A stretch of 64,000 bases of DNA from Strigamia acuminata (GCA_949358305.1 OX442315.1:36048427-36112426), one strand, 5' to 3'; shown: positions 37,001-46,314, counted from the stretch's first letter. Made by a program: numbers and translations. The notes: generated by a model not told the origin, from the letters alone.

Positions 37001-37878
37001 TATGCTAAAAGCTTTCGGGTGTCAGAATTGCTAAAATTCGGACGTTTTTCACAAGGAAATGAACAAAAGTTCAGCACTTTTTAAACTTTTGCGCACAACA
37101 AATTCTGCCCCCACCAAAAAAAAAAAGAAAAAAAAAAGAAAGCGACTAACGAATGCAACAGTGCTTTATTCCACACACGCAATTTCAATATTTCTGCCAT
37201 TGAAACATTTTCCCCATTCATTTTGATAGTCACAATAAATCGGGCCGCAAACAGAAGAACACGACATGCAGAATGTCATACTTTTCAATTTATGTTTTAC
37301 AATTACGCAATTGCACGCCATAAATTGCAATTGCAACCAATTCACTTGTATATTTACTACCTTTTATGTTCATTTTTAAACGCGAATTTATACCTTAATC
37401 TTTCCTTCCGCCCCTTGAAAGCATAAATTGGAAACAAAACATTGTCTATCAAATTTTATCTGCATCCATTAAACCTCGTTAAATGAAAGGAGAAATTAGT
37501 TGAAAATTGAAAATTAATCTTATTTGTGGTTTGCTCGCAGACAATCCAAAATGCAAAATGAATTGCAAATGCACGGAAGAATTTTGTCTCCCATTTTAAT
37601 CTCATGCAAATGTCGTTAAGGGACTCGAGTCTCCACTTGTCCTAATCCATCCTATTCAGTCGGTGGCATTTACGATGACTTCTCTAATTACATCACTCGA
37701 AACAAGCGCATTTTCCAGTTTTAATTAAATTTTTAAATTTTTTAAATTTATTTTTTATCTTTGTAGGAGATGCTTTGTTTGGACGAGGGTGATATTAAAA
37801 TGCTCGGGATCAGCAATGGCGCCCACAGAGCCAAACTGGTGTCGAGTTTGGTGTATTTGAAGAGGAAGTACGAAAAAG
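19035..37878 (+). CDS. SAM-domain protein, N-terminal exons 1-3 (partial, continues 3')
   Basis: Exon 1, 19035-19074, starts MGKSLSAKHICG and ends at GGTAAGT in phase 1. Exon 2, 25065-25210, follows a pyrimidine-rich TTTTTAG, completes the split codon and ends GAG|GTAATT. Exon 3, 37767-37878, follows TTTGTAG and ends AAAG|GTAAAT in phase 1. Exons 1 and 2 total 186 nt, so all join in frame. Residues about 38-99 form a SAM domain: DVKEWLKSMDLLQYEKLF in helices 1-2, and DEGDIKMLGISNGAHRAKL with the final helix in exon 3. The MGKSLS start fits an N-myristoylation signal, followed by a basic linker (RPRFLSKRK). SAM domains mediate protein or RNA binding; the GAHRAKL segment superficially resembles Smaug-type SAM domains, but I cannot assign an orthologue. 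Introns are 5990 and 12556 bp. Later exons were not found. Confidence 0.75.
19600..19607. promoter_or_regulatory. CRE palindrome in intron 1 of the SAM gene
   Basis: Perfect TGACGTCA, the third within 1.1 kb around the SAM gene start (others at 18515 and 18596). It could bind CREB/ATF-type factors. This is inferred from the motif only. Confidence 0.4.
20127..20160 (+). repeat. dispersed CCGGTATCTTGATG module
   Basis: GCGCCCGGTATCTTGATGG and following bases. Related copies in the same orientation start at 32231, 33050, 44540 and 53312. Inverted copies start at 16803, 20893, 31770, 32469 and 34006. Forward copies stay similar for about 80 bp, to ATTCCAGTTGTT. The parent element is unknown. Confidence 0.6.
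20317..20619. mobile_element. pogo/mariner-type MITE, copy 1
   Basis: The ends CAGTCGAGCCTCGTTATGAC and GTTATAAAGAACC-type inverted repeats end in CGACTG and are flanked by TA (20315-20316, 20620-20621). CAGTCGAACCTCGTTATAACG is a common terminus of Tc1/mariner-pogo-derived MITEs. A second copy is at 49490. Confidence 0.75.
20622..22949. other. intron 1 DNA with unresolved repeats
   Basis: At 21215-21720 there are repeated CTAGCTTA motifs and two GCACTACA motifs (CCGCACTACACAGGC and TTCGCACTACATTTA) that look like ends of a decayed repeat, but I could not define it. The rest shows no feature. Confidence 0.35.
22950..23339 (+). mobile_element. PIF/Harbinger-like MITE, copy 1, left end lost
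   Basis: It is similar to 48507-48925 from AAGCAATGCAAGGAAAAATTAG to the right end GTGTAAACTTAGCT, which is followed by TTA. GACGCAACGCAA-like motifs are repeated near the right end. An open frame (23069-23326) starting MDLVLEPVPESENGG is shared with the other two copies. Confidence 0.65.
23343..25064. other. intron 1 DNA upstream of exon 2
   Basis: Open frames are present at 23552-23740 and 24388-24764 but without exon signals. The last 250 bp before exon 2 form a very T-rich tract that suits a strong polypyrimidine acceptor. Confidence 0.35.
25401..25742. mobile_element. MITE with CACAGAATAAAAC termini and 7-bp TSD
   Basis: The ends read inward CACAGAATAAAACGTACAG and CACAGAATAAAACATACGG. 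They are flanked by the direct repeat GCGTCAG (25394-25400, 25743-25749). The interior contains several tACGTa palindromes and the hairpin GTACGTC/GACGTAC near 25589-25607. The superfamily is not settled; a 7-8-bp TSD suits hAT- or P-like elements. Confidence 0.7.
25955..26044. mobile_element. 90-bp palindromic MITE
   Basis: TACCATATTTTTTCGATTCT and AGACGCA on the left pair with TGCGTCTTAGAATTGAAG and AAATACGGTA on the right. TA at both ends suggests a mariner-type target. Solo ends of a similar type (ACCGTATTTTATCAATTAAG) occur at 22675 and in inverted form near 51326-51355. Confidence 0.65.
26045..26759. other. intron 2 DNA, no feature seen
   Basis: AT-rich sequence with chance frames only. 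Confidence 0.35.
26760..26915 (-). repeat. 5S-rRNA-derived SINE-like element, copy 1
   Basis: The minus strand reads CACAAAAGTTAGACAGCATT, then GGGCCTAGTCAGTACTTGGG and GGCAATCTCAGTTG, closely following the middle and 3' half of eukaryotic 5S rRNA, including the internal-promoter region (AAGTTA). A non-5S tail with GTACTGTTTCTATGGCAA follows and is shared with the copy at 32490. This indicates a SINE built on a 5S head (SINE3-like) rather than an isolated 5S pseudogene. Confidence 0.65.
27017..27328 (+). mobile_element. hAT-type MITE, copy 2, with 8-bp TSD
   Basis: CAGGGGTCGGCAATAGGC at the left and ATTGCCGATCCCTG at the right, flanked by ATATACAC (27009-27016, 27329-27336). Same family as 1102-1452. 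Confidence 0.9.
27838..28221. mobile_element. MITE with AGGGGTTTCA termini
   Basis: The left end AGGGGTTTCAAAAATGATAC, continuing GCTGAAGGCGCTGAAGTG, pairs with the right end CACTTCAGCGCCTTCTGCG, continuing TCATTTCTGAAACCCCT. TA flanks both sides. The interior has a second set of inverted GAAGTGATTAT/ATAATCACTTC motifs and an A-rich block. Confidence 0.7.
28222..30208. other. intron 2 DNA, no clear feature
   Basis: A 96-codon frame (29218-29508) lacks an ATG at its reported start and has no splice support. No repeat ends seen. Confidence 0.3.
30209..30297. repeat. fragment of the TAGGCGCATTCAATAA MITE family
   Basis: CGCATTCATTAACTCATAAA and on to AAAAGCTCGTTTAAATGG match the left part of the copy at 33278-33948. 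It is truncated where it meets the next repeat. Confidence 0.6.
30298..30701 (-). mobile_element. PIF/Harbinger-like MITE, copy 2, inverted
   Basis: Inverted copy of 48507-48925. The high-coordinate end GTGAACTTGGCT is followed by TTA. The other end lost its last bases at the junction with the adjacent MITE fragment. The internal frame (30530-30246) starts MDLVLELVPESENGG, as in the other copies. Confidence 0.7.
30705..32230. other. intron 2 DNA
   Basis: No gene recognised. An inverted copy of the dispersed module lies near 31770-31805. TTCTTCGA-type repeats lie at 31590-31700 (TTCTTCGAAAATTCG, ACTTCTTCGAATGG). Confidence 0.35.
32490..32630 (+). repeat. 5S-rRNA-derived SINE-like element, copy 2
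   Basis: CTGATCCCCTATTCCCATTA, then ACACAGAAGTTAAGCATGG and TAATTCCGGTTG, follows 5S rRNA but lacks its middle. The tail GATACTGTTTCTATGGCAA is shared with the copy at 26760-26915. The head extends upstream of 5S in both copies (AAGATRTTGGATA). An inverted dispersed module adjoins the left side. Confidence 0.6.
33278..33948. mobile_element. MITE with GGCGCATT termini, copy 1, interrupted by a hAT MITE
   Basis: TAGGCGCATTCAATAACTC on the left and AATGCGCCTA on the right, with TA on both sides. Internal AAACGAG/CTCGTTT inverted motifs. A hAT MITE is inserted at 33622-33871. A second copy is at 36031-36814 in opposite orientation. Confidence 0.7.
33622..33871 (-). mobile_element. hAT-type MITE, copy 3, nested, with 8-bp TSD
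   Basis: CAGGGGTCGGCAAGTAATTT on the left and AGTTGCCGACCGCTG on the right, inverted relative to copy 1. TSD ACCTAGAA (33614-33621, 33872-33879). The insertion interrupts a short inverted repeat of the host MITE (ACTTGATC/GATCAAGT). Confidence 0.9.
34633..35050. mobile_element. MITE of the TA-CTCT family, copy B1
   Basis: 50-bp TIRs: CTGTACTCTTGTTGAACACA and on to AAATCCCATTGGTCGAGCC, with two mismatches between ends. The subterminal TCATTACTACTAACTCCAGA block is shared with copies A and C. Confidence 0.8.
34633..35784 (+). repeat. left arm of a 1.15-kb inverted repeat in intron 2
   Basis: It matches the reverse complement of 39420-40576 with few differences; frames of 79 and 108 codons are identical in the two arms. 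The outer part is a MITE (34633-35050). Next comes a smaller palindromic unit (35053-35157, GATAGTTTTCCATCTG and CTGTGATTGGCT), then about 625 bp of unrecognised sequence ending TTGTTGGACTTTT. With the right arm it encloses exon 3 of the SAM gene. Confidence 0.85.
36031..36814. mobile_element. MITE with GGCGCATT termini, copy 2
   Basis: GACGCATTCAATGAC on the left and TTATTGAATGCGCC on the right, with TA flanks. The interior matches 33278-33948 in reverse order (CAAGATGGCGGCC against GGCAGCCATCTTGG). About 300 bp of unrelated sequence (near 36400-36720) follows the shared part. Confidence 0.65.
36815..37766. other. end of intron 2 before exon 3
   Basis: AT-rich, with an A-rich run at 37115-37140. 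No repeat ends recognised. It ends in the acceptor TTATCTTTGTAG. Confidence 0.4.
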
Positions 37879-39419
37879 GTAAATCAAGATTATATTGTTA
37901 TTTCTCTTTCTTTCGGGCTCCATTAAAAGAATTTGTGTTGCTATTGTGTGTTAAGCGTATCTGTTACAGTATATCTTTGATGAAAATTTAATGCACGAAT
38001 CAAATTAGAAGGAATTGTGTTTTTTGTTGTGCTTTATATCTTAAGGGTGTTTCAAAAGATGAGATTTGTAGTTAATTTAAAAAATTCAGTTTCTTAAAGG
38101 GTTTTTGGTTGTTGTTACTTGAATTTTGTTTATTGTGTTTACATGCAGAAAATAATTCGTGATCACTTTCGGTTTTCGACCAATGGGAAAGTGACGTAAG
38201 CGATGCGCGCATGCGCAATAAAAAAATTCGAGTTCACTCAAATTAAACAACCCTCTGCGAGGGATTATTCACTACTCGAATAATCCTCGTTGATGCACAC
38301 GGAATATTTCATCTCGCTCGAAATATTCCGTGCATGTAAACATAGTACTTGTAAGTAATTTCTTCAGGTAAGAATTCTCACGTGCCATGACAACCGGGCA
38401 CTCTGTATTTGTCTACCACTGGGTGTAAATAATCAGTAAACGGTATTCTGTGATTTTAACATTGAGTAAATATTTTGTGAATGGCGGTTGAAAATCCCCC
38501 TGGTGCTGGGGAGAGCGTGATCCTATTTGTTCTATGCAGAGCAGGTTTAGGTACTCTGCATGTCCCAGAGATCAAAATGAATACAAATTTGTTTGCTGCC
38601 TGGTTTCTAATTGCCAATAAAAGATTCTACAATGAATAAAAGCCAAGATGCACCTTATGCGCATGTCGCTTAAGATAAAACGCAGACTTACACTCCACAT
38701 AAAAGGATAACTAGGGTTACCGAGTGATTCTTTGTGTGGAGCACTTAGGCCCGGTTTGCGTCTGTATTCAGTGCATCCCTTAGTCTTCATGCATCACGTG
38801 ATGCCAGCTGCTGAGAGATCGAAGCTGGTGAAAGTAGGCATACTGTGCTTGCTTTTTTCACACGAAAGTGCTTCAAGAACTATTGGCATTACATTACTTT
38901 GTGCAACAATTGGTGGAAGGGCTGAAGTTTAAATTGAAATGTTACAACCATTGGAACTAAAAGTTTATAGAAAAGCAAATAGATAAAGGAAAGTCAAAGA
39001 GATAAAAAAATAAGGAAGAGAAGGGACCTGCAGAGAGCACGAGAGATCTCATTTAGTTCCACTGAGGCATAAGCCATGCGCTTCTAAAGGATTGACCACA
39101 GGGATGTAGGGAGATGGTCTCTTACATGAAAAAAAAATAATGATTTTTAGATCAAATATAAAGTATTAGGTTTGTAAGCACTGCTCTTTGCTTTTGGGTG
39201 GTTTTTAACCTTCACTTAAGTTAGGGAGTTTCGATTTTTCGTTGAAACTGCAATTTAGAAAAGAAGATTGAGTTTCAGAATTGTTTTGTTAAGGAAGAAG
39301 TGATTGAGGAGAATATGTACGAAGGATGTTGTGACAGTTATTTTCTGTTGCTTTAATTACATTGATACAGTAGAGTACTTAACGGTACTTAACCATAAAA
39401 AAAAACGTCTAAAACGATT
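37879..39419. other. start of intron 3 inside the inverted-repeat loop
   Basis: Apart from the small MITE at 38136, no gene or repeat end was recognised. Frames at 38572-38932 lack exon signals. Confidence 0.35.
38136..38342. mobile_element. 207-bp MITE-like repeat with TGTTTACATGCA termini
   Basis: 12-bp perfect terminal inverted repeats. It includes the hairpin GGAATATTTC/GAAATATTCC (about 38301-38329) and the palindrome GCGCGCATGCGC-like stretch near 38205. TSD not resolved. Confidence 0.55.
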
Positions 39420-40576
39420 AAAAGTCCAACAAAACAGCCTAAAATGATGAAAAATCAATGAAAATCATCGAAAATAATTATGGTACCGAGAATTTCTCGG
39501 GAGTATCGGCCATTTTGGTACCGGGAACCGGGAATTAAAAAAAGGTGGGAAAACAGAAACCTTAACTCTGTCCAGAGAATTCACTATTTTTAATGGACCA
39601 GCACGCGAATTGCTGCTGGCTTCCTCATGCGTCATAAAAAAGTCCTGATAACTTGTTTCTTTTATTGAAAAGAGTATGCTGATTACACTAAAGCGCTCTA
39701 GAAGATGGTTCCAACAACTTGTTCGTTTTATTGAATGAGGGTGCTGATTGTGTAAGAGCGCTGCAACTAACAATTTACTTTGAATGACCATTTGCTAAGG
39801 CCGTGTCTGTTCTAAGATTATTTCCTATTTCCTGTTCATTTCCTGATCATTTCCTTATGCCAAGCAGCCAACCAATGAGAAACTAGTAGTTGCAATATAT
39901 TGCAAAGAAATCACCAAACTGTGGTATCGCATTCGCTTTCGCTTCAAAGAGTAATCGCACAGGCCTGGAAACCACCATTCTTCCTAATTCCAGCCCGACG
40001 TAAATTTTTTTCTGTTTCTGTTGATTTGTACACAAGCGGTTAGGGATAGCCTTCCTTCATCTGTGCTGTGATTGGCTCAGCACTACCTCACCTAACCGGT
40101 AGTCTAACTTGATCGATTCTAAGCCAATCACAGCGCAGATGGAAAACTATCTCTGTACTCTTGTTGAACTCAAAAAGGCCCCCAAATCCCATTGGTCGAG
40201 CCATTTTACTGGTGTAGTGATCCAAAAAAGTAGACCCAAACTCCAGCATTGCATTTACAGACATTGTAATCGATTGCCTAGGTAACGGCCAAAATTTCAA
40301 AATTATGTTTTTTTCTAGACAAAGCAACCAATAAACAGAACAAACATGAGTTTTACATTTATATGTGCATAAAACTACATTTCATAAATGGAAATAACAT
40401 TTTTAATAAGAAAAAGCAAAATTATATTAACTTAAATGGTCATAACAATAAACAATCACAAAAATAAATAAAAATCAAAACTACTTCTCCTGGTGGTAGT
40501 ATACAGTCTGGCGTTAGTAGTGATGAGGTTCGACCAATGGAATTTGGGGGCCTTTTTGAGTTCAACAAGAGTATAG
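39420..40576 (-). repeat. right arm of the 1.15-kb inverted repeat in intron 3
   Basis: Reverse complement of 34633-35784. The 3.6-kb spacer between the arms holds SAM exon 3. The outer third is MITE copy B2 (40153-40576). Small differences, mainly in the MITE interior, show that the copies have begun to diverge. Confidence 0.85.
40153..40576. mobile_element. MITE of the TA-CTCT family, copy B2
   Basis: It has the same TIR type as B1 (CTCTTGTTGAACTCAAAAAG) with CTGTA at one end and CTATA at the other. Confidence 0.8.
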
Positions 40577-41535
40577 TCACTTATGTTTGTACTGCATTGC
40601 ATTGTGTACGGCCGGTGTCGTGTGGCACAGCAAGCAGCGATCGGTCTTGACAATTTGTGACTGGTCGTAATTTTTTTTAAACTGGTCTCAAATATGGCAG
40701 CAATCAGTTCTGCTAACAAATGCAAACAACTGTATATTTTATTTATAAAAATAGATTATTAGTTTATAAATAAAATCAAAAATTAAAAACAAACTAGCAA
40801 TCCTATTCATCCTCCAAAAGTAGCCTTACAATTTTTTATTGGCATCCATCTTGTTTCTTTTTTATTGCCGTTCACCATTTCTTTTCTGTTGCATAGAGCT
40901 GTGAGTATCACAAAAGTCTGGTGTGACAGACTGGCACATGTTCTGCCACCAGATGATTCTGATAGGCTTTTCTTTCAAGGCTGTACACAGAAAGGTCTGT
41001 GGGCATACACCTCTGTTAGCAGATGATTTTATGAGTACTAAGCTTAAAGCTTAAATCTGAATGATGAAAATGCTTTAAAATTAGAATTAGACTGCAATTG
41101 TATACAAGTTAAATTTTGGGATTGTTTGGTTGCCTGGTAGCATTTACATGTCGTCATTGTCAGTATTTACAATAACAATATAGATGATATCAAAGATAAA
41201 TATTAAAGTTACCGTGTGTGATGTTTTAATAATAGCTTCCTTCACATCAGAAAAATATGAAAGTTTGCTTCTGTATTTAAAATTAAATTAAAGCAAACAA
41301 AGATCATGTTTTCATTCTGAAGTGTTTGATGTTTGCGATTGTTTATTTAGTTTTGTCTGTCCAAATGTTGTATTTGTATTTATCCGTTGTATCGTCAAGA
41401 TCGACAACGCTTTTACTAAGGCAACGACTACTGCTTTGGTAAAATAACATTACATTCTGACCTAACTGTAGCAACAGACCTTTTATAAAAAACGTAAAAA
41501 CTTGAAACGATATTTAACAGAATTACCAAATTTTG
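40577..41535. other. AT-rich DNA, no feature seen
   Basis: No exon signals or repeat ends recognised. Confidence 0.35.
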
Positions 41536-41890
41536 AAAAATTTCTTAAATTGTGAAAAATTGTGAAAAATTTTGAAAGATTTCTTAAATTGTGAAAATTT
41601 TTTCAAAATTTCTTAAATTGTGAAAAATTTTTCAAAATTTCTTAAATTGTGAAAAATTTTTCAAAATTTCTTAAATTGTGAAAATTTTTTTTAAAATTTC
41701 TTAAATTGTGAAAAATTTTTCAAAATTTTTCAAAAGTTCTCAAAATTTCTCAAAAGTTCTCAAAATTTCTCAAAAGTTCTCAAAATTTCTCATAATTTCT
41801 CAAAATTTCTCAAAGTTTTTGAAAATTTTTGAAAATTTCTCAAATTTTTTCAAATTTTTTCAATTTTCTCAAATTTTCTCAAATTTTTCT
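41536..41890 (+). repeat. two adjoining tandem-repeat arrays
   Basis: First part: about six units of 29-31 bp with TTTCTTAAATTGTGAAAAAT. Second part (from about 41720): units of 10-11 bp, TTTCTCAAAA or AGTTCTCAAAA. A 75-codon frame made of FSKFLKI-like repeats (41708-41935) is a translation of the repeat and not a gene. Confidence 0.85.
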
Positions 41891-42379
41891 CAAATCTGTA
41901 AACAAAAATTGCATGCATTTTTTCTAATATTGTGAAGTTTCTTTCCAAATTAGATTTGAGTAGTGTATAACGTGTGCAATTTCACTCCACGAGCCCAGCG
42001 GGTCTTGATCTGTCACTGCATTTCAGTATTCAAGCTTCAATTTACTGGATGCATACATCGAACATGTGTTTTCGTAATGTCCTTTTCATCCTTTGTTCTT
42101 ATCTCCACCGTTGTTGTATACGGCCAAGAGTTCTCTGCGGTTGTCTAAACTTCGCTCTTAATTCTCCCACTCCTTTTACACGTAAACAAAGCCGAACCAA
42201 GCGTGAAGTGTGAAGTGCAACTGTTTACATGCGAGTTAAAACCAAATGAAAAATAAGTGCCGCCATGAAAAGCTCAAATGAAATCCCCCCCAAAAAAAAA
42301 TTAAATTATTTAAGAAAAAAAAAAATTATTATTTTTTCTTTTTTCGACAAAAAAATAATTGAGAGAAATGAAGTTTTAA

Positions 42380-42720
42380 TGATGAAGTTGGCGAACGATT
42401 GGCGCCGAGGATTGAGCTCGTTATAAAAACGCCGGATTGATGCAGTTTTTATCCGACGGGCTGGTGGCGCCCTCGCAGCGGCAGGAGCGGCGTCAGCGCA
42501 TGCACAGGGTCGACAGCAACATCGGCGAATGAGTGATTCCAGGTCTGGCGCCCCTCGTGAAAATCCGCACGGAGCAGGAGATCGATGATCCGGGGATCAG
42601 TCGGCGTTGAGATGCTGATGGCGGACGGATGGGATGAAGTTGCTGCGAAAATGCGGATTGGCAACCACGACGCATCGATAAGCGGACACGACTCGGTTGG
42701 CCGTGGTGCACGTTTCTAGG
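42380..42720 (+). promoter_or_regulatory. GC-rich island with TATA box, possible alternative promoter or first exon
   Basis: About 330 bp of sharply GC-rich sequence in AT-rich DNA. TATAAAA at about 42422-42428 is followed within 25-35 bp by GATGCAGTTTTTATCC, a possible start-site region. Frames are open on both strands (minus 42664-42449 and 42723-42493; plus, a frame ending VDSNIGE then TGA), so coding content cannot be decided. It could be an internal promoter of the SAM gene or a separate gene. Confidence 0.35.
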
Positions 42721-43135
42721 CATAAAACAGCCACATTTATCCCAATTTTAATTTTATTTTCGTTTAATTTTTTTTTTTAATTTTTTTTATTTTGCAATTT
42801 GGACCACGAACAACATTCGATGTTGGAAGTGAAAATTTGAATTTATTTTTTGGATTTTTTTTGAATTATGAATATTTTTATTGGAGCCACTGGTGGTCAA
42901 TTTGTTTTTCATTTGGTTTTTTGAGGTTTGTTTATTTGGTTTTGTTTTTGGTGGATTCGGGTAATGCAGTGAAGTTAGAGCAGTAGTGAATTTGTATTTT
43001 GTTTTTAATATTTTTTATTTTTATTTTTTTAAAATTTTTTTTTGGGAAAAATAATTATTTTTTGGTTTTTGTTGTGATGAATGTGAGGGGATTTTATTTG
43101 TCCTAATCCCTTCTTCATAAGTTCATCATGGAAAC

Positions 43136-43193
43136 ATGGTGATTGTACTTCTGGCTGCAATTTGGCTGCGAAGGGAACATCATCAGACTTCAG
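43136..43193 (+). CDS. candidate short first coding exon with strong donor
   Basis: ATG at 43136 opens MVIVLLAAIWLRREHHQTS, hydrophobic like a signal or anchor sequence, and runs into CAG|GTAAGAG, the best donor in this part of the window. It lies 0.7 kb downstream of the TATA-containing island. A short upstream frame (METW, stop) overlaps it. If it were instead an internal exon with an acceptor at 43121, its length of 72 nt would keep phase 1, as after SAM exon 3. The peptide does not look like a SAM-protein continuation. Confidence 0.25.
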
Positions 43194-45127
43194 GTAAGAG
43201 ATCTATGAAAAATTAATATAATTATTTTGCTGTTTTTATTTTTTAAAACGCGTTTTAATCGTTTTAAAAAAATTTTGCAAGTCAATTTCCATTTCTATTT
43301 TTGTGTTTTTGGTATTTTAGTTGTTTAAAATGAGAAAAGCGATTTGGAAAGACAAATTTCCTTATTTATTGGGTGTTTTATTAAGTTAGACAATGGATTT
43401 TTGTAATTGGGGCTTATTGATGTGTGTTAGCAATGATGTGTTTATGAGTGTCGTTTTCAAAGCTGTGTGAAAATCAATTGGCAAACACTGCAGCCAGCGA
43501 ATTGGTAAAATGTGGTGTTAAAGTAGAAACTTAGTGAAAAATGTTGCACTTTTATTCCCAGTAAAGTGGCCAATGTTTAAAGGCACCCCACTTCCTGTTT
43601 GTGGTGGAGAAAATGGCATCTAGTACAGTAGTTTGCTGCTCAAACCTATTTAAGTATTAATCGTTATCATAAAGCATTGGGGGTGCGTAATTGTAAAGAC
43701 AGGCAGGGAACAAACCGACATTTTAGTTGGATTTTCGCAAATATTGGGGCGTACAATCTCCAATTGTGTGTTCCAATTCAGGCGCGGGGGTTAAGTTTAA
43801 ACCTAAATTGTCGCGCTTGTTCTCTGTCGCGGTTGTGGCTGTGCAATTTTGACTATATTGTACTTTTGGATTTATCAAGTGATAACAATTCAACCAATCA
43901 CTTTCATAATGGCAAAAACAGAAAAGATAAAAATATGTAAAATCAAAAATCGAGCAAAATTATTTTTTTTTGTGTTTTATGTTTCATGCGATTAGTTTGG
44001 GGCATCGAAAATGACCGATTTAATGATTAATGCAAAATCAGAAAATTGCAAAATTGTACATTTAATGAAACGCTGTTATTTTTAAGTGCGAAAAATGACT
44101 TAGATGGAGAAGGAGAGGCATCTATTTCGAATGAAGTTGAAATGTATGGTTTCTCCATACAGGATGAATCCCGCATGACCATGAAGAATGGTTGGGAACA
44201 AACGGGTGAAATTGATCAAACTATTTGTGGTTCTTATTCACCGCTTCACTAAATAATGCTGTTTTAAGCGTAGTATTGCTGACAACTATGACAAATACAA
44301 AAGATAAAGCATGAATGGGTTAGTCTGGTGTCAAATGTTGAAATTTTGTAATTAAAACATAAGGCTACATTTGATGTGTTGTTTGTAATGAGTTTCTACA
44401 AACAAAACCTTGGGTGGTCAATCCTATAAGCATTGCAGCTTTTCCACAGTGTGAATATCACTTGAGCTTGGTTCATATGCATGCTTTGCATGTCTGCATC
44501 ACGCCCACGCTTCAGCCAGTTGCACGTTGAAGTTAATCCTACAGTTTGCGCCCGGTATCTTGATGCTAAATTCAAACTTCCTATCCCTTTCTGCGCAGAT
44601 AGTTAACATGGTTCCTATGTGCTTCGAATTTTAAATTATATTTTTTTCATAGTTTTCATTAAGTGCATTCAAAGTTTCTGTTTGTGCGATTTTTGGTGTC
44701 TCTATAAACAGAATGGTCACTAAAACAAGACATCAAAAACTGCAAATACAAAAACCACGGTTGGATGGTTTGTCAGATTTTGGTTTTATAGCTAAATTTA
44801 CAATGGCTGCCAGCCACAGTTAGATCTGGGTCGAAATTGTTGGATAATTGCGCATGCTCAAAAATATTGTGGACACCTTGTGTCGACTCTTAGCTTTTAT
44901 CACTGTATTGTTGTTGCCGTTAGTAAATCTTGTGTTCGAGTTTCTCCAAACTGTCTTCCTACTCTTTAAATATCACAAAGTGGTAGCAGAGGATGGTTAC
45001 CGCATAATGTTTACAGGTGAAGCATCCACCACAAAAAACGTGAGTAAAGACACAACTGTGCTGAAAGAAGAAAATTGGACAAAAGTTAAAATAATTTCTA
45101 TTTTTTTATTAAAATAATCATCTAAAT
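43194..45127. other. AT-rich DNA with one dispersed module
   Basis: Module copy at 44540-44580 (TTTGCGCCCGGTATCTTGAT). Frames at 43677-43940 and 44046-44252 lack exon support. Nothing else recognised. Confidence 0.35.
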
Positions 45128-46314
45128 CAGCGGTCGGCAATAGGCAAACCGCGGTCCGGATAGAGACCGCGGAAGGTCGAAACTTGGACCGCGGTGACAT
45201 TATAGCAAGGACGACTACTCCAATGGACAAGAAACACAATGCTGTGGGGTTGGCCTATGTCTGACCAACTCCCACAATCCTTAGCGCGAAAAATTAGTAC
45301 GCCACCTTGTGGTGGTAATGGTTAACAGTGTCAGCTGACATTAACAACATTGCTAGGACAAAACAATTCATAAACTCGTGCACATTTCCAACAACAACAA
45401 CAACAATTAGTTATTTGGTTACTTATGCATCCCACAAGGTAATTATATAGGCTTATTTATTTAAAATGTGCGCCTGTATTTATTTATTTAATAAAAAACC
45501 AAAACTGACACAACTAAAAATGTAAACAAATATTGGCTTTTGATAGACTATCTTAGTCTGGTGTCTCCATTCAAACGAGGTTGAAAATCATACATTTTGA
45601 ACCACTGTTAATGAATTTGTGTTAAATTGTACATTAATTTGCAATACACCAGTACAATATTTAATCTTTCAACTACTACACAAATTAAAATCAAGTAATC
45701 ATATTTCATTTTTTATTTAAGTCTTCAATGCAAAACATTTACGATCGAACGCACATGTCCGTACCGACAATTACGTGCTGCACGCTTAAAAATATAACAA
45801 TATCATTAAGATTTCATTTTTAATAATACCAGTACATTAATAATGCCTTACTTAACAATATTATCACTTACTTTTATTTATTAGAAGGCCTGTTTTCTTA
45901 GATTGGATTGCAAAACTTTACAATCCCTTGGGAGCACTTAGAGTGGAAATTGCAAATGGCTGCCAATTTAGTTCAAAAATACACCCCTGAAAATCGCGCT
46001 AAGGATTGTGGGAGTTGGTCAGACATAGGCCAACCCCACAGCATTGTGTTTCCTGTCCATTGGAGTAGTCGTCCTTGATTATAGCGACGTTTTTCCTCGG
46101 CTTTGTTCGTTTTTCGGTGTTTTTTTCTTGTTTTTTCTGTTTTTTCCTGGTATTTTTTGGGTTGTGTGTGTTTATTGGGGGGGGAGGGATTAATTTGGGT
46201 TTTAAGTGTTTTTTCCGTTTTTTTTTAGGGTTTTAAGTGTTTTTTTTTTTCTGGACCTCGATAAAAATTTTCAATAGTATCCAGACCGCACTTAAAATTA
46301 TTTGCCGACTCCTG
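45128..46314 (+). mobile_element. hAT-type MITE, copy 4, split by another transposon
   Basis: CAGCGGTCGGCAATAGGC on the left and TTTGCCGACTCCTG on the right, with TSD ATCTAAAT (45120-45127, 46315-46322). The copy is interrupted at 45206-46077. Without the insertion its length is about 315 bp. Confidence 0.9.
45206..46077. mobile_element. 872-bp TIR transposon nested in the hAT MITE
   Basis: 84-bp TIRs with one mismatch (45206-45289, 45994-46077) start CAAGGACGACTACTCCAATG and include GGGGTTGGCCTATGTCTGAC. TSD ATTATAG (45199-45205, 46078-46084). The interior is AT-rich with no transposase. The superfamily is uncertain. Confidence 0.85.

Noticed and set aside
34633-40576. LTR element with terminal repeats
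   Set aside because: The arms are inverted, not direct, and no LTR ends, primer site or TSD are present. One end of each arm is a MITE.
41708-41935. 75-aa FSKFLKI-repeat protein
   Set aside because: It is a translation of a short tandem DNA repeat.
44046-44252. 68-aa frame with acidic, gene-like composition
   Set aside because: No splice sites or start support, and no recognisable family.
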